Shown here piece by piece: positions 18,431 through 28,133 of a stretch of 64,000 nucleotides of DNA. The notes under the pieces were generated by a model that was not told the origin of the DNA, searched no databases, and saw only the letters and a list, made by a program, of their open reading frames with translations. This DNA comes from Bacillota bacterium (GTDB taxonomy: Bacteria; Bacillota; Clostridia; Acetivibrionales; DSM-1351): NCBI GenBank assembly GCA_023393115.1, contig JAEWMS010000006.1:1-64000 (forward strand). The letters are read 5' to 3'. Positions within the stretch are counted from its first letter, which is position 1; each line of letters starts with the position of its first letter. A program made the translations under genes and the position numbers.

Positions 18431-21400
18431 TCAAATAGAAGCCTCTACCTTATGAACTTTTCCATCGTCCACAAGTTCAAACCTGTTGTCTTCTATTGTT
18501 TTTCCATCCAGAACAATGCTTTTTACTCCCTTATTCTGATGGCTTTGGTTCTTTATTGTTATTTCATATACAGCCGTACCAAAACTGTATCTTACAGAAA
18601 ATTCGTTCACCCTTTTGGGTATACACGGATCAAGCAGTAAAAAGTTACCCTGTTTCTTAATTCCAAGAATATGCTCCAGACCTATCCTGTACATCCAGCC
18701 TGCTGCTCCGGTATACCAGGTCCAGCCACCCCGGCCCTCGTTGGGATAAACAGCATAAACATCAGCCGCCATAACATAAGGTTCCACCTTGTAGGTCCTA
18801 CATTCAATATCCGTTCTGGAATGATTTATAGGGTTAATCATGTTGAACAGCTCCCATGCCTGTTCCCCGTTACCTAGCTTTGAAAAGGCATATATTACCC
18901 ATGTAGCAGCATGAGTGTACTGACCTCCGTTTTCCCTGACACCGGGCAGGTACCCTTTAATATATCCGGGATTAAGCTGGCTGTCATAAAAAGGTGGCGT
19001 AAGCAGCTTGATTAAACCGTTTTTTCTGTCTATCAGATATTTTTCCAGTGCGCTCATGGCTTCTTCCACCCTGCTGGCCTTGGCTGCTTCTGAAATGGCT
19101 GCCCAGGATTGTGCCAGAGAATCTATTTTACCCTCATCGTTTTGTATGGAGCCCAAAGGTGAACCATCATCAAAATAAGCTCTTCTGTACCAGCTGCCGT
19201 CCCAGGCTTCCCTTTCGATAGCCTCAATTATACTTTGAGCTTTTTTAGTGTATTCTTCAGCTCTGCTGTCATCTCCCATATGTCTGCAAACAGGAAGCAT
19301 TCTCACAAGTACACAATACAGGAACCAGCCCAGCCATATACTCTCTCCCCTGCCGTTTACTCCGATAAGATTCATACCGTCATTCCAGTCTCCGCCTCCC
19401 ATCAGAGGAATACCATGGGGGCCAAAGTTCAGTGCCTTTTCGATAGCCCGTATGCAGTGCTGATATACTGTTCCCGTCTCATCTGCCACCAAAGGAACCT
19501 CATATCTTTCATGCTCCTGATCAGTTAATATAGGAGAGTTTAAAAATGGCTCTGTCAAAGTTAATATTTCATAATCACCTGTGGCGTTAATATAATCACA
19601 TGTTACGTATGGCAACCACAGTAAATCATCAGAATATCTCGTTCTGATACCATTAGTTTTCTGCTCATGCCACCAGTGTTGAACATCCCCTTCAACAAAC
19701 TGATGTCTGCAGTGGAGTAATATTTGATTTTTTGTTATATCCGGCATTGAATAAACAACTGCCATAACATCCTGCAGCTGATCTCTGAAGCCAAAAGCAC
19801 CCCCAGCTTGATAATACCCGCTTCTGGCCAAGACTCTACAGGATAGTACCTGGTACTGCAGCCATCCATTCAGGAGTATATTCATAGTTTTGTCAGGTGT
19901 ATTGACTTGAATCTGCTTCAACCTGTTTTGCCAGCTTTCCTTCACTCTTTCAAGCTCTTCCCATGCCTGATTAGTGCTGCTGAATTTGGATATTAACTCT
20001 TTCAACTGCTCCCGCCTATCCTGTCCAAACAGAAAGACTAGCTCCTTTGTCTCTCCCTGCCTGATTTGAAGTGATGTTTTTATAACGGCACAGGCATCCA
20101 GACCTGCTCCCACAGTTCCCTTTAAAGTGCTTTTCATCCCTTCGGGCTGTGTAATATCCATATTGTCACCGATAAACTCCAGCCTGTGCCCCGAGTAGGT
20201 AACATTTTGGCCTGAACAGCCTAAAAAAGCAGTTAAATCCCGGAAGTCAGAGCTATAAACATTATCTATCAGTAATGTTGATAGTTCACTGTCAAAACTC
20301 GTAACAATAAACGGAGCGGTTTGCCCGGCTTCACTTCCAAGTACAGGCTTTAAATAATATGCTGCATCCAGTCCCATTTCAGAGTCAGTAATATTTTTGA
20401 GCCGTAGAATAATTATTTTTAACGGAGCCTCCAAGGCAGTAAATTGTGTCAACTCCTGCTCCAGGCCATGGCTTCTTTGTGAGTATACAGTATAACCGAA
20501 GCCATGACGTATTATATATGGATTAGTCTGCCTTACAGGCATAGGAGTACTGCTCCATAAAGCACCGTTTTGTCTTTGATACAGATACAGAATCTCAGAG
20601 GGAGGGTCAAGGACAGGATCGTTAGCCCAGGTTGTAAGCTTGTTCTGGCTACTGTTCAGATGCCAGGTATAGCCCCCTCCCGATTCTGTACATATAAAGC
20701 CGAATTTATTGTTGGCTATTACATTTGACCAGGGGGCCGGCGTGGTCTCACCGTTCTTAAGGCATATCACATACTCGTCACCTGTATCAGCAAAGCCTCC
20801 GATACCGTTGAAAAAGTTTAGTTTTTCAATTATTCCTGCCACATGACTATCCTCATCAGGGTCTGTCCAAACTGTCAGGTTATTTTTGTCAGATTCTTTT
20901 GAACTGTTAAAGTCCCTGTTCTTTTCATCCACCACCGTCCGAGTCTTATCGGCACCTATTATTATTCCTACTTCCATATCTGCCGCTTCCATATCTAGTG
21001 ATGAACCGACAGCAACCTGGGACCTAACCTTATATTTCCCCGTTTCTCCACCCTTGACTGACTTTGAAGCTTGAATTATCTCATCAGAGTTTACAGCGTC
21101 ATCTATCAGGTCGCCAATCCCATCATCGGCATTGATCACTATTTTTGCGCAAGCAAAAAGTAAGTTTTTCTGTTCCGGTGACATCTGCCTTGAGTTTCTT
21201 ATATATATCCCGCCTCTTCTATCCATCAAATCAATGGAGCGGCCTGAAACTGCAAGGTCCCTGATCATTTCAAGCAGAGGTTGAATATAAGATTCCTCGT
21301 CGGTAATCAGAATTACCAGATCAAAACCGACACCCTTTAATCGCAGGAAGTCATGTAATTTCAGAACCCACCTGATTTCTTCAAAGCTGTCCCTGCTCTT

Positions 21401-24400
21401 AACAGTAACCAATACTATAGGCATATCACCCGAAATGCCGAAGGGCCACAAACCTGACTGACTGAGTGTATTTTTAGCAATATACTCCGACAGGTTTCTC
21501 CGGTCAATGCCATATAAAAGCTGCGGAAGGAGCTGAACATACGCCCTCTCATCATTACCGCTGATGTTAATAAAACCTGCCTCCACAATACTTCTTGTCC
21601 AGGCCATTTCCACAACTCTGTCAGCCGCACTCACATCACTATATTTTTCAAGCATGTCTATGGCTGTCCTTCTTGAATCACAGGTACCGACAGCAAAATT
21701 AACAACCGAGGTTTCGCCCGGATCAACACAAACCCTGATTCTAAGGCAGAAAACGGGATCCAGCACAGGACCTACCGAGTTTGACAAAGGCTGGTCAGGC
21801 TCCATGGCCTTCGGATAGTCAAGACCTCTGTTTCTTCCAATGAATTGCGAGCGATCGGTTTCATATTCTATATTGCCCTGAACAACTCCATTTGTTGAAA
21901 CAGTATGATAACCCCATACTGTTTGCTTTACATCATCTCTTTTTCTGCGCATTGCTAAAAGACCGTTAAAGTCACTGATATATTCAGTCTTTACAAAGAG
22001 CTTACTGAAAGCAGGGTGAGCAGTATCCGATTCGGGCTGTATCAGTACAACCTCCATATAACTTGTTAGCTCAACAACTCTCTTTGAGCCGCTGTGATTA
22101 TGAATACTGACTCTTCTTATCTCTGTATTGTCCTCAGTGCTGACAAGAACCTCGGTGTTTGTTTCTATATTACCTTCTCTTCTGATATATTCAGCCTTAT
22201 GGGGAGAGAAAATAACCTTATATATTTCCGGTTGAGTATTAACCGGGTTAAATGTTGTAGACCAGAACTCATTGGAATTTACATTCCTCAGATATATAAA
22301 TACACCACTGCTGGCCATGTAATCATTGTTCCACCTGTAAACAGCCAGGGAATGGCATCTTGCAAAACCACTTCCCCTGTCGCTTAGCATGACGTTATAG
22401 CTTCCATTTGTAAGAAGCTGCAGGTTTGGAGCAGCCTCCAGCCTGGTATAGCTTCGAATTACCGTTTCCTCTGAATTGTCCTGTTTTCTGAAGGTGTAAA
22501 GTGGTTTTTCCCTATGCTCCCTGGAAATGGCAACATGAGCAGGGAATTTTTCCTGAAGCAGTGAGTCTACGGCTTTCACCCTGGGATTGGAATGGAACCT
22601 GCTCTGCATTATGTTGCCTTTAAAAAAGTTAACAAAGGCAAGCATACTCATACCCTGATGATGAACCATATAGCTTTTGACTATAGCATTGCTTTGCCCC
22701 TCATTAAGCCTTGAATAGGTAAAGTCCAGAGCCTCATATAGTCCGAATTGTCCCTCGGCACCAAACTCTCTGAGCCTTTCAATGTTATTCCAACATTCCA
22801 AAGGGGCTATATCTATTGCCATAACTGTTGCATATGGAGCAATTACAAGGTCATTTATCAACCCGCGTTTTAATCCCAGATATGGGACGCCGAAAGCCCT
22901 GTACTGATAATTTAGTGCAATGTCAAAAGCGTAGTAACAGGATTCGGATATTCCCCATGGTATATTCTTACTCTGTCCGTACTTCATTTGGGCTTTTATT
23001 ACAAACTGATAGGTTTTTTCTATCAGGGTATTGGGATAGCTCTTTATAACCAGTCTAGGCATCAGATATTCAAACATTGTACCTGTCCAGGATACAAGTC
23101 CCTTTTCTCCATCTAAACGGGTTAATTTTCTACTCAGCTTAAACCAGTGCTGCCTTTCCACTTCCCCCTTTGCTATGGCTACAAGGCTGGTCTGTCTCGC
23201 CTCGGATGCAAAGAGATCATAGTGTGATTTGCTTGGATGTCCTTCTTCTACATCAAAACCAATTGTAAATAAATTCAGTCTCGGATCATACAGACATTTA
23301 AAATTCATACCATCAGCAAGGGTTCTTATTCTCTTTCTCAAAGCCTCCAGCTGAATCTTCAGTTCGTCAATTTTATTAAACTCGCAGAAAATCGACTCTC
23401 CGAATTCATGATGTAAAGCCTGAAATATATCCATGGCGGTAAATAATTTCTTAACCCAATAGCCTTTTTTACTATTCTCATCAAGCTGTCCAAGATATTT
23501 CGCAACATTTTCAAAAAGCTGAATATAGCTGTTTTCAAGCCTTTTCAAACTGTCAGTATTGCTTGTTTCTGTTGAACCGGAAGACTTCTCAGCATTTTGA
23601 TTATTTCCGACCTCATTCCGGGATGTGTGCAGTAATTTTTTCAGAACTTCTATTTCAAACAACGGCTTATCTTTGTTTATTTCCCTGTTGCAAAGTTCCA
23701 GCAATTCCAGAAAAGCCTCAAAAATTTTTTCATCGTATATGGGTTTATGCCCGTACTGTTTGAGCCCCTCCTCAAGAACCATCAAATAGCCTGCCAGATT
23801 TCCACTGTCCACTGTTGAAATGAATTTAGGACGCAGGACTTCAAGGTTTGTGGTATTATACCAATTGTAAAGATGCCCGTTCCATTTCTCCATTTTATCA
23901 ATAGTATCTATTGTATTTCGAATTCTCTGCAATAAATCGATTGAATTTATATAACCCATATCTCGTGCAGCCAGGTGTGATACCATCAGTAAACCTATAT
24001 TTGTAGGCGATGTACGGTGAGCTGCTCCCTTATATGGTTCCTCCTGATAGTTGTCTGCAGGAAGGTAGTTCTCCTCCTGTCCTGCAAATTCATCGAAATA
24101 GCACCAGGTCTTTCTTGATAGGAGTCTCAACTCATACAATTTCTCTTCTGACAAAACATCTTTTTTATATTTGGCAGGTCTGCTAATATAGCAGGCAACC
24201 CATGGCGAAAGCAGCCATATGGTAAAAAATGCCAGTGTAAGGAGATAATAACCCTGATATGAAAATACAACAGCAGCTAGAACCGCTGCACCGTACAGGG
24301 GTGCAAACCACATTCGTCTGTAGTAGCTGGAAAGATCGTTTTTTAGCGCCAGCTCCATATCAGCGGCAGTTACCCATTCAAGAAGATTTTTCTTGGTTAT

Positions 24401-27181
24401 CAGCACACGTCCAAGGGTTTTTATGATAGCATCCGCCATTAGGTAACCCTGATAAGGCGCAAACGTCAGCATAAGCCCTACCTGAAGCAGTATGGCATTA
24501 AAGCCGGTTAATATGGTGGCGCTCCTCTTTGCTATATATACTCTGTAATTCCCAACAAATATAAGGTATACAAAATAGCTGATTATGGGTGCACATAGTG
24601 CAAATACATTAAGCCAAATCCAGGCACTGGAACTGTTCCGTACCGAAAGTAGGCTTAGCAGCACAATCAGAGCCGATACAGGGTATACCAGACTTCTACG
24701 TAAATTATCAAACATTTTCCACTTGGACAAAAGAGATAATTTGTTTTTGCCGAATATCCAGGGCAGCAGCTGCCAATCCCCTCTTGTCCAGCGGTGAAGC
24801 CGCATCATAAAGGAATTATATTTAGCAGGATATCCATCTATCAGTTCAATATCTGTGACAAGACCTGTTCTTAAGAAGCTGCCCTCCAGTAAATCGTGAC
24901 TTAGGACAGTGTTTTCGGGAATTACACCGTCCAATGTCTTCTGGAAAATATCAACGTCATATATGCCCTTCCCTGTAAAGATACCCTCTCCAAATGCGTC
25001 CTGATATACATCGGATACAGTTGTAGTATACGGATCAATTCCTCCCTGTCCGGCGAATATCTTTGTAAAAGCAGAAGCATTTGCACTTTCTATATTTACA
25101 TCAATTCTGGGTTGAAGAATACCATAGCCTTCTTTTACAATTCCATCCTCAGTGTCATATACAGCTTTGTTCATGGGGTGGGCAATAGTCCCAACCAGCT
25201 GTTTTGCTGCTTCCATGGGCAGATGTGTATCTGCATCAAGAGTTATAACATATTTAACCCTGGGAAACTCCTTCTGACCTGTACTGTTATATATAAAGCT
25301 GGTATTGGAGTCCCCACGGAGCACCCTGTTAAATTCTATAATGGCTCCCCTTTTTCTCTCCCAGCCCATCCATTTTTGCTGCTTTTCATTAAATTGTCTT
25401 TTTCTGCACATAAAGTAGAATACAGGTTTACCTTTGTCAGCATACTTTTCATTAAGTTGTCTGATTCTCTCAAGTGCATTTTTAATTATTTCTTCATCCT
25501 CCGGAAGTACTTCGGTATTTGCATCCTTGAAGTCTCCCAACAGGGTAAAGTAAATATTGTCGTCTTTATTTGCAAAATAAAAAACTTCAAGATTGTCAAT
25601 AAGGTCCAGAGTTCTTTTTACATTAGGAATCAGTGTCGGAACAATAACCATAGTGGCCATTTCCTCAGGGATTCCTTCCTTAAGTTCAAGCTTTGGGAGA
25701 CGTGCTGGTCTGATGGTACGGCTGAGAACACTATTTACTAAAGCAGTAGCTATTTCACTGGCAGGAATCAGTCCCAAACCCCCTAATATAAACGCCATTA
25801 TCCGAGAAAATCCACTTTCACGGGTATAACTGTATATTAAAGGTATTACCATAAACATTACCGATAATAGAACAATTGAGTAAATAAATACCTTCACCGA
25901 ATGCCTCTTTATGAATGGAAAATACTCAACATCCTCACTGTGCTTTTTATTAAATTCGCGATACATCCGTTCACGGCCTTTACCTATTAGGTAATAGCCA
26001 ACATGCTCTTCCCTTAGATATTTAGGATCACTAGGTTCTTTAGGTTCTTTAAGATCTCCACTAGCTTGATTTATAGCCTCATCCGCATACCGGCAGCTCA
26101 ATCTTGCAATATTTATTTCAGTAGTATTGTATTTTTCAGCCAACTCTACTACCATGTTTCTATAATAATTTCTCGAATTAAAATCCATTTGGGGATAAAT
26201 ACCCGATGGGTCCTGCTTTAGTAATCTTTCAACCTCACTGAGACTTTCAAACAGTACTGTGCTGTCATAACCTGACAAGGAACGCAGACTGTTTATCACA
26301 TTACCTATGGATACCTGGTAAACAGCCTGATTGTGATGGTCCATTGAAATATAGCTGTCTGTATTAGCACTTTTTTCAATAAGTATGCTATCTATACATT
26401 CAATCATCCAATTAGTTTTTGAGCCTTCTTTTCTTAATTTTCTAATAAGAAACTCGACAAACGCGGGAGACAGCTCTTCAAGTCCTGTAATCCGCTCTCT
26501 GAATGCATCACAATCCTGTTCGAAACCTTTTATTAGTCCTGAGATTTCCTGTGCCCTGTACCAGTCCCTTCTGGTTGCCGACATTCTTTCGCATACCAGC
26601 CACAATTTTTCCATCAAAGCCGCCTTTACCATCAGTGTAAGCAGCCAAAGTTCTTCAATAGAAAGAAAGGTATATCTCTGGTAGGCAGTAATAAAATCTC
26701 TTATTGTCTTTTCATTGGCATTCCCGTCGATGTGGGATACAATTTCAACCGCAATGGAATATATTCTAGGAAAACCGCTGTAGGCACCTTCTGCTATTAC
26801 AGGAACAGCTTTTGATATGTCGTTGAGTTCCTTTAATATTACGCTTTTCTGCTCCTCAATAATATAAAAGTTGTCGAGCAGCCACTCAGCAGCCGGTGGG
26901 ATTGGGAAAGAAGCTGCCGAATCGCTATTCAGGTTTTCATAGGTTTTAAGAATACTTTGAAACTTGGCCTCAATTCGTCTGGACACTTTTTTTATGCTTT
27001 TCCTGTTTTTAACTGTAACCTGTGCTTTTGCAAGTTCCTCCGCATGACGTTCAAGCTCATCACTGCACAGAACAACATCTTCGATCTGGAATTCGAAATG
27101 ATTATGCTTGTTTATCCATATTACTAAAGTCGTAAAAATTGCTGTCAGCAGGATTATAACCATAAAAATAAATATATCCAT
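18431..27181 (-). CDS. Cyclic beta-1,2-glucan synthase-like protein (GT84 / transglycosylase / GH94)
   Basis: This 2916-residue membrane protein has the order of domains seen in cyclic beta-1,2-glucan synthases (NdvB/Cgs). There is one N-terminal TM helix, a cytoplasmic region, a TM pair near 445-500, and a GT84 glycosyltransferase with DADTH near 649, SHDLLEG near 762 and the RLHRW motif near 795, followed by more TM helices. Next come a glycoamylase-like domain (about 1300-1560), classified as GH189 transglycosylase in the Thermoanaerobacter enzyme, and a C-terminal GH94 part with GGGDWNDG near 2597. The family makes beta-1,2-glucan from UDP-glucose, cyclises it, and trims chain length by phosphorolysis. 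The start at 27181 has GGTGAT upstream; an ATG five codons earlier has none. All key motifs look intact. Confidence 0.85.
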   Translation of the reverse strand: MDIFIFMVIILLTAIFTTLVIWINKHNHFEFQIEDVVLCSDELERHAEELAKAQVTVKNRKSIKKVSRRIEAKFQSILKTYENLNSDSAASFPIPPAAEWLLDNFYIIEEQKSVILKELNDISKAVPVIAEGAYSGFPRIYSIAVEIVSHIDGNANEKTIRDFITAYQRYTFLSIEELWLLTLMVKAALMEKLWLVCERMSATRRDWYRAQEISGLIKGFEQDCDAFRERITGLEELSPAFVEFLIRKLRKEGSKTNWMIECIDSILIEKSANTDSYISMDHHNQAVYQVSIGNVINSLRSLSGYDSTVLFESLSEVERLLKQDPSGIYPQMDFNSRNYYRNMVVELAEKYNTTEINIARLSCRYADEAINQASGDLKEPKEPSDPKYLREEHVGYYLIGKGRERMYREFNKKHSEDVEYFPFIKRHSVKVFIYSIVLLSVMFMVIPLIYSYTRESGFSRIMAFILGGLGLIPASEIATALVNSVLSRTIRPARLPKLELKEGIPEEMATMVIVPTLIPNVKRTLDLIDNLEVFYFANKDDNIYFTLLGDFKDANTEVLPEDEEIIKNALERIRQLNEKYADKGKPVFYFMCRKRQFNEKQQKWMGWERKRGAIIEFNRVLRGDSNTSFIYNSTGQKEFPRVKYVITLDADTHLPMEAAKQLVGTIAHPMNKAVYDTEDGIVKEGYGILQPRIDVNIESANASAFTKIFAGQGGIDPYTTTVSDVYQDAFGEGIFTGKGIYDVDIFQKTLDGVIPENTVLSHDLLEGSFLRTGLVTDIELIDGYPAKYNSFMMRLHRWTRGDWQLLPWIFGKNKLSLLSKWKMFDNLRRSLVYPVSALIVLLSLLSVRNSSSAWIWLNVFALCAPIISYFVYLIFVGNYRVYIAKRSATILTGFNAILLQVGLMLTFAPYQGYLMADAIIKTLGRVLITKKNLLEWVTAADMELALKNDLSSYYRRMWFAPLYGAAVLAAVVFSYQGYYLLTLAFFTIWLLSPWVACYISRPAKYKKDVLSEEKLYELRLLSRKTWCYFDEFAGQEENYLPADNYQEEPYKGAAHRTSPTNIGLLMVSHLAARDMGYINSIDLLQRIRNTIDTIDKMEKWNGHLYNWYNTTNLEVLRPKFISTVDSGNLAGYLMVLEEGLKQYGHKPIYDEKIFEAFLELLELCNREINKDKPLFEIEVLKKLLHTSRNEVGNNQNAEKSSGSTETSNTDSLKRLENSYIQLFENVAKYLGQLDENSKKGYWVKKLFTAMDIFQALHHEFGESIFCEFNKIDELKIQLEALRKRIRTLADGMNFKCLYDPRLNLFTIGFDVEEGHPSKSHYDLFASEARQTSLVAIAKGEVERQHWFKLSRKLTRLDGEKGLVSWTGTMFEYLMPRLVIKSYPNTLIEKTYQFVIKAQMKYGQSKNIPWGISESCYYAFDIALNYQYRAFGVPYLGLKRGLINDLVIAPYATVMAIDIAPLECWNNIERLREFGAEGQFGLYEALDFTYSRLNEGQSNAIVKSYMVHHQGMSMLAFVNFFKGNIMQSRFHSNPRVKAVDSLLQEKFPAHVAISREHREKPLYTFRKQDNSEETVIRSYTRLEAAPNLQLLTNGSYNVMLSDRGSGFARCHSLAVYRWNNDYMASSGVFIYLRNVNSNEFWSTTFNPVNTQPEIYKVIFSPHKAEYIRREGNIETNTEVLVSTEDNTEIRRVSIHNHSGSKRVVELTSYMEVVLIQPESDTAHPAFSKLFVKTEYISDFNGLLAMRRKRDDVKQTVWGYHTVSTNGVVQGNIEYETDRSQFIGRNRGLDYPKAMEPDQPLSNSVGPVLDPVFCLRIRVCVDPGETSVVNFAVGTCDSRRTAIDMLEKYSDVSAADRVVEMAWTRSIVEAGFINISGNDERAYVQLLPQLLYGIDRRNLSEYIAKNTLSQSGLWPFGISGDMPIVLVTVKSRDSFEEIRWVLKLHDFLRLKGVGFDLVILITDEESYIQPLLEMIRDLAVSGRSIDLMDRRGGIYIRNSRQMSPEQKNLLFACAKIVINADDGIGDLIDDAVNSDEIIQASKSVKGGETGKYKVRSQVAVGSSLDMEAADMEVGIIIGADKTRTVVDEKNRDFNSSKESDKNNLTVWTDPDEDSHVAGIIEKLNFFNGIGGFADTGDEYVICLKNGETTPAPWSNVIANNKFGFICTESGGGYTWHLNSSQNKLTTWANDPVLDPPSEILYLYQRQNGALWSSTPMPVRQTNPYIIRHGFGYTVYSQRSHGLEQELTQFTALEAPLKIIILRLKNITDSEMGLDAAYYLKPVLGSEAGQTAPFIVTSFDSELSTLLIDNVYSSDFRDLTAFLGCSGQNVTYSGHRLEFIGDNMDITQPEGMKSTLKGTVGAGLDACAVIKTSLQIRQGETKELVFLFGQDRREQLKELISKFSSTNQAWEELERVKESWQNRLKQIQVNTPDKTMNILLNGWLQYQVLSCRVLARSGYYQAGGAFGFRDQLQDVMAVVYSMPDITKNQILLHCRHQFVEGDVQHWWHEQKTNGIRTRYSDDLLWLPYVTCDYINATGDYEILTLTEPFLNSPILTDQEHERYEVPLVADETGTVYQHCIRAIEKALNFGPHGIPLMGGGDWNDGMNLIGVNGRGESIWLGWFLYCVLVRMLPVCRHMGDDSRAEEYTKKAQSIIEAIEREAWDGSWYRRAYFDDGSPLGSIQNDEGKIDSLAQSWAAISEAAKASRVEEAMSALEKYLIDRKNGLIKLLTPPFYDSQLNPGYIKGYLPGVRENGGQYTHAATWVIYAFSKLGNGEQAWELFNMINPINHSRTDIECRTYKVEPYVMAADVYAVYPNEGRGGWTWYTGAAGWMYRIGLEHILGIKKQGNFLLLDPCIPKRVNEFSVRYSFGTAVYEITIKNQSHQNKGVKSIVLDGKTIEDNRFELVDDGKVHKVEASI

Positions 27182-27223
27182 TATGTATATCACCATTCAT
27201 AAAAGATTTTTAGTAACAAAAAA

Positions 27224-27311
27224 AGTACTAAAGCTTTGAAACCCAGGGTTCTAATTAGTGTTTCCAAAAGATTCACTATTATGTTGCCCCAAATTCCATA
27301 TCTTTAGTACT
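27224..27311 (-). ncRNA. Structured element between pflA and the glucan synthase gene
   Basis: Perfect ten-base arms AGTACTAAAG and CTTTAGTACT enclose 68 bases containing smaller foldable parts (TAGTG/CACTA; AACC/GGTT). On the minus strand the closing arm is followed by seven T, about 45 bases before the glucan synthase start. It could be the pflA terminator, an attenuator for the glucan synthase, or a structured leader. It matches no riboswitch class I recognise. Confidence 0.4.
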
Positions 27312-27352
27312 ATTTGATAATATTTTTACGTAATTTGTATTAGTAAGGTAAA

Positions 27353-28087
27353 TTATTGATATAATTTTCTACCCGTTGTAAGTATTGCTTTTGCCCTCTC
27401 CACTTCCTCTCCGGAAGGTGTCCTTACTCCCTCCAGTGGGTATTCAAGTGAGAGCTTTTCCCACTTTTCCTTACCAAGGGTATGGTAAGGCAGAACCTCA
27501 ATTTTTTCAATATTACTGAAGTTCTTTAAATAATCATAGGCTGTCATCAGGTCCTCTTGGTCGTCGGTATAACCCGGCACAAGTACATATCTGATCCACA
27601 CAGGCTTGTTAATTTCACCAAGATATTTGGTGAACCGCTTAATCCTGTCGTTTTCAACACCAGTCAGTTCCTTATGTTTTTCTGCATTTGCATGCTTTAG
27701 ATCCAATAATACCAGATCGGTGTATTCAAGTGCTGCTTTAACCTCTTCCTCCAAATTGACATATCCTGATGTATCGACGGCAGTATGAATCCCCTGCTCC
27801 TTACATTTCTTAAAGAGTTCCTTCAAAAATTCCGGCTGAATAAGCGGTTCACCGCCGCTCACTGTTATTCCACCTTTTGAAGAATCAATAAAATTTCTGT
27901 ATTTGGCTACCTCATTTACAATCTCATCGGCAGTATAAAGCTTAGCTCCTTCCGAACTCCTGGTATCCCTGTTGTGGCAATATTTGCAGCGCAAAGGACA
28001 GCCTTTGAGAAAAACAATAAATCTAATACCCGGCCCGTCAACAGTACCGAATGTTTCAAATGAATGAACCCTTCCTTTGACTTCCAC
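27353..28087 (-). CDS. pflA: Pyruvate formate-lyase activating enzyme
   Basis: This 244-residue radical SAM enzyme installs the glycyl radical on PflB. The cluster-binding cysteines are C30, C34 and C37 (GCPLRCKYCHN), with a GGEPL motif near residue 99. It starts with GTG, preceded by AGAGGTGG. It follows pflB by 43 bases, a gap filled mostly by heptanucleotide repeats, and is co-transcribed with it. Confidence 0.95.
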   Translation of the reverse strand: MEVKGRVHSFETFGTVDGPGIRFIVFLKGCPLRCKYCHNRDTRSSEGAKLYTADEIVNEVAKYRNFIDSSKGGITVSGGEPLIQPEFLKELFKKCKEQGIHTAVDTSGYVNLEEEVKAALEYTDLVLLDLKHANAEKHKELTGVENDRIKRFTKYLGEINKPVWIRYVLVPGYTDDQEDLMTAYDYLKNFSNIEKIEVLPYHTLGKEKWEKLSLEYPLEGVRTPSGEEVERAKAILTTGRKLYQ

Positions 28088-28098
28088 AAAACCACCTC

Positions 28099-28133
28099 TT
28101 CCTTAACTCTTCACTCTTCATTCTTCACTTTTA
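28099..28133. repeat. Degenerate heptanucleotide repeat array A
   Basis: Five seven-base units (CTTCCTT, AACTCTT, CACTCTT, CATTCTT, CACTTTT) run head to tail from 28099 and touch the pflB stop codon. On the minus strand the consensus is RAGTGAA. Related arrays lie at 43141, 43368, 47051 and 54292. Confidence 0.7.

Noticed and set aside
25112..25741. Plus-strand ORF of 209 codons within the glucan synthase gene
   Set aside because: It lies entirely inside the conserved GT84 region on the other strand and its translation looks like no protein family.
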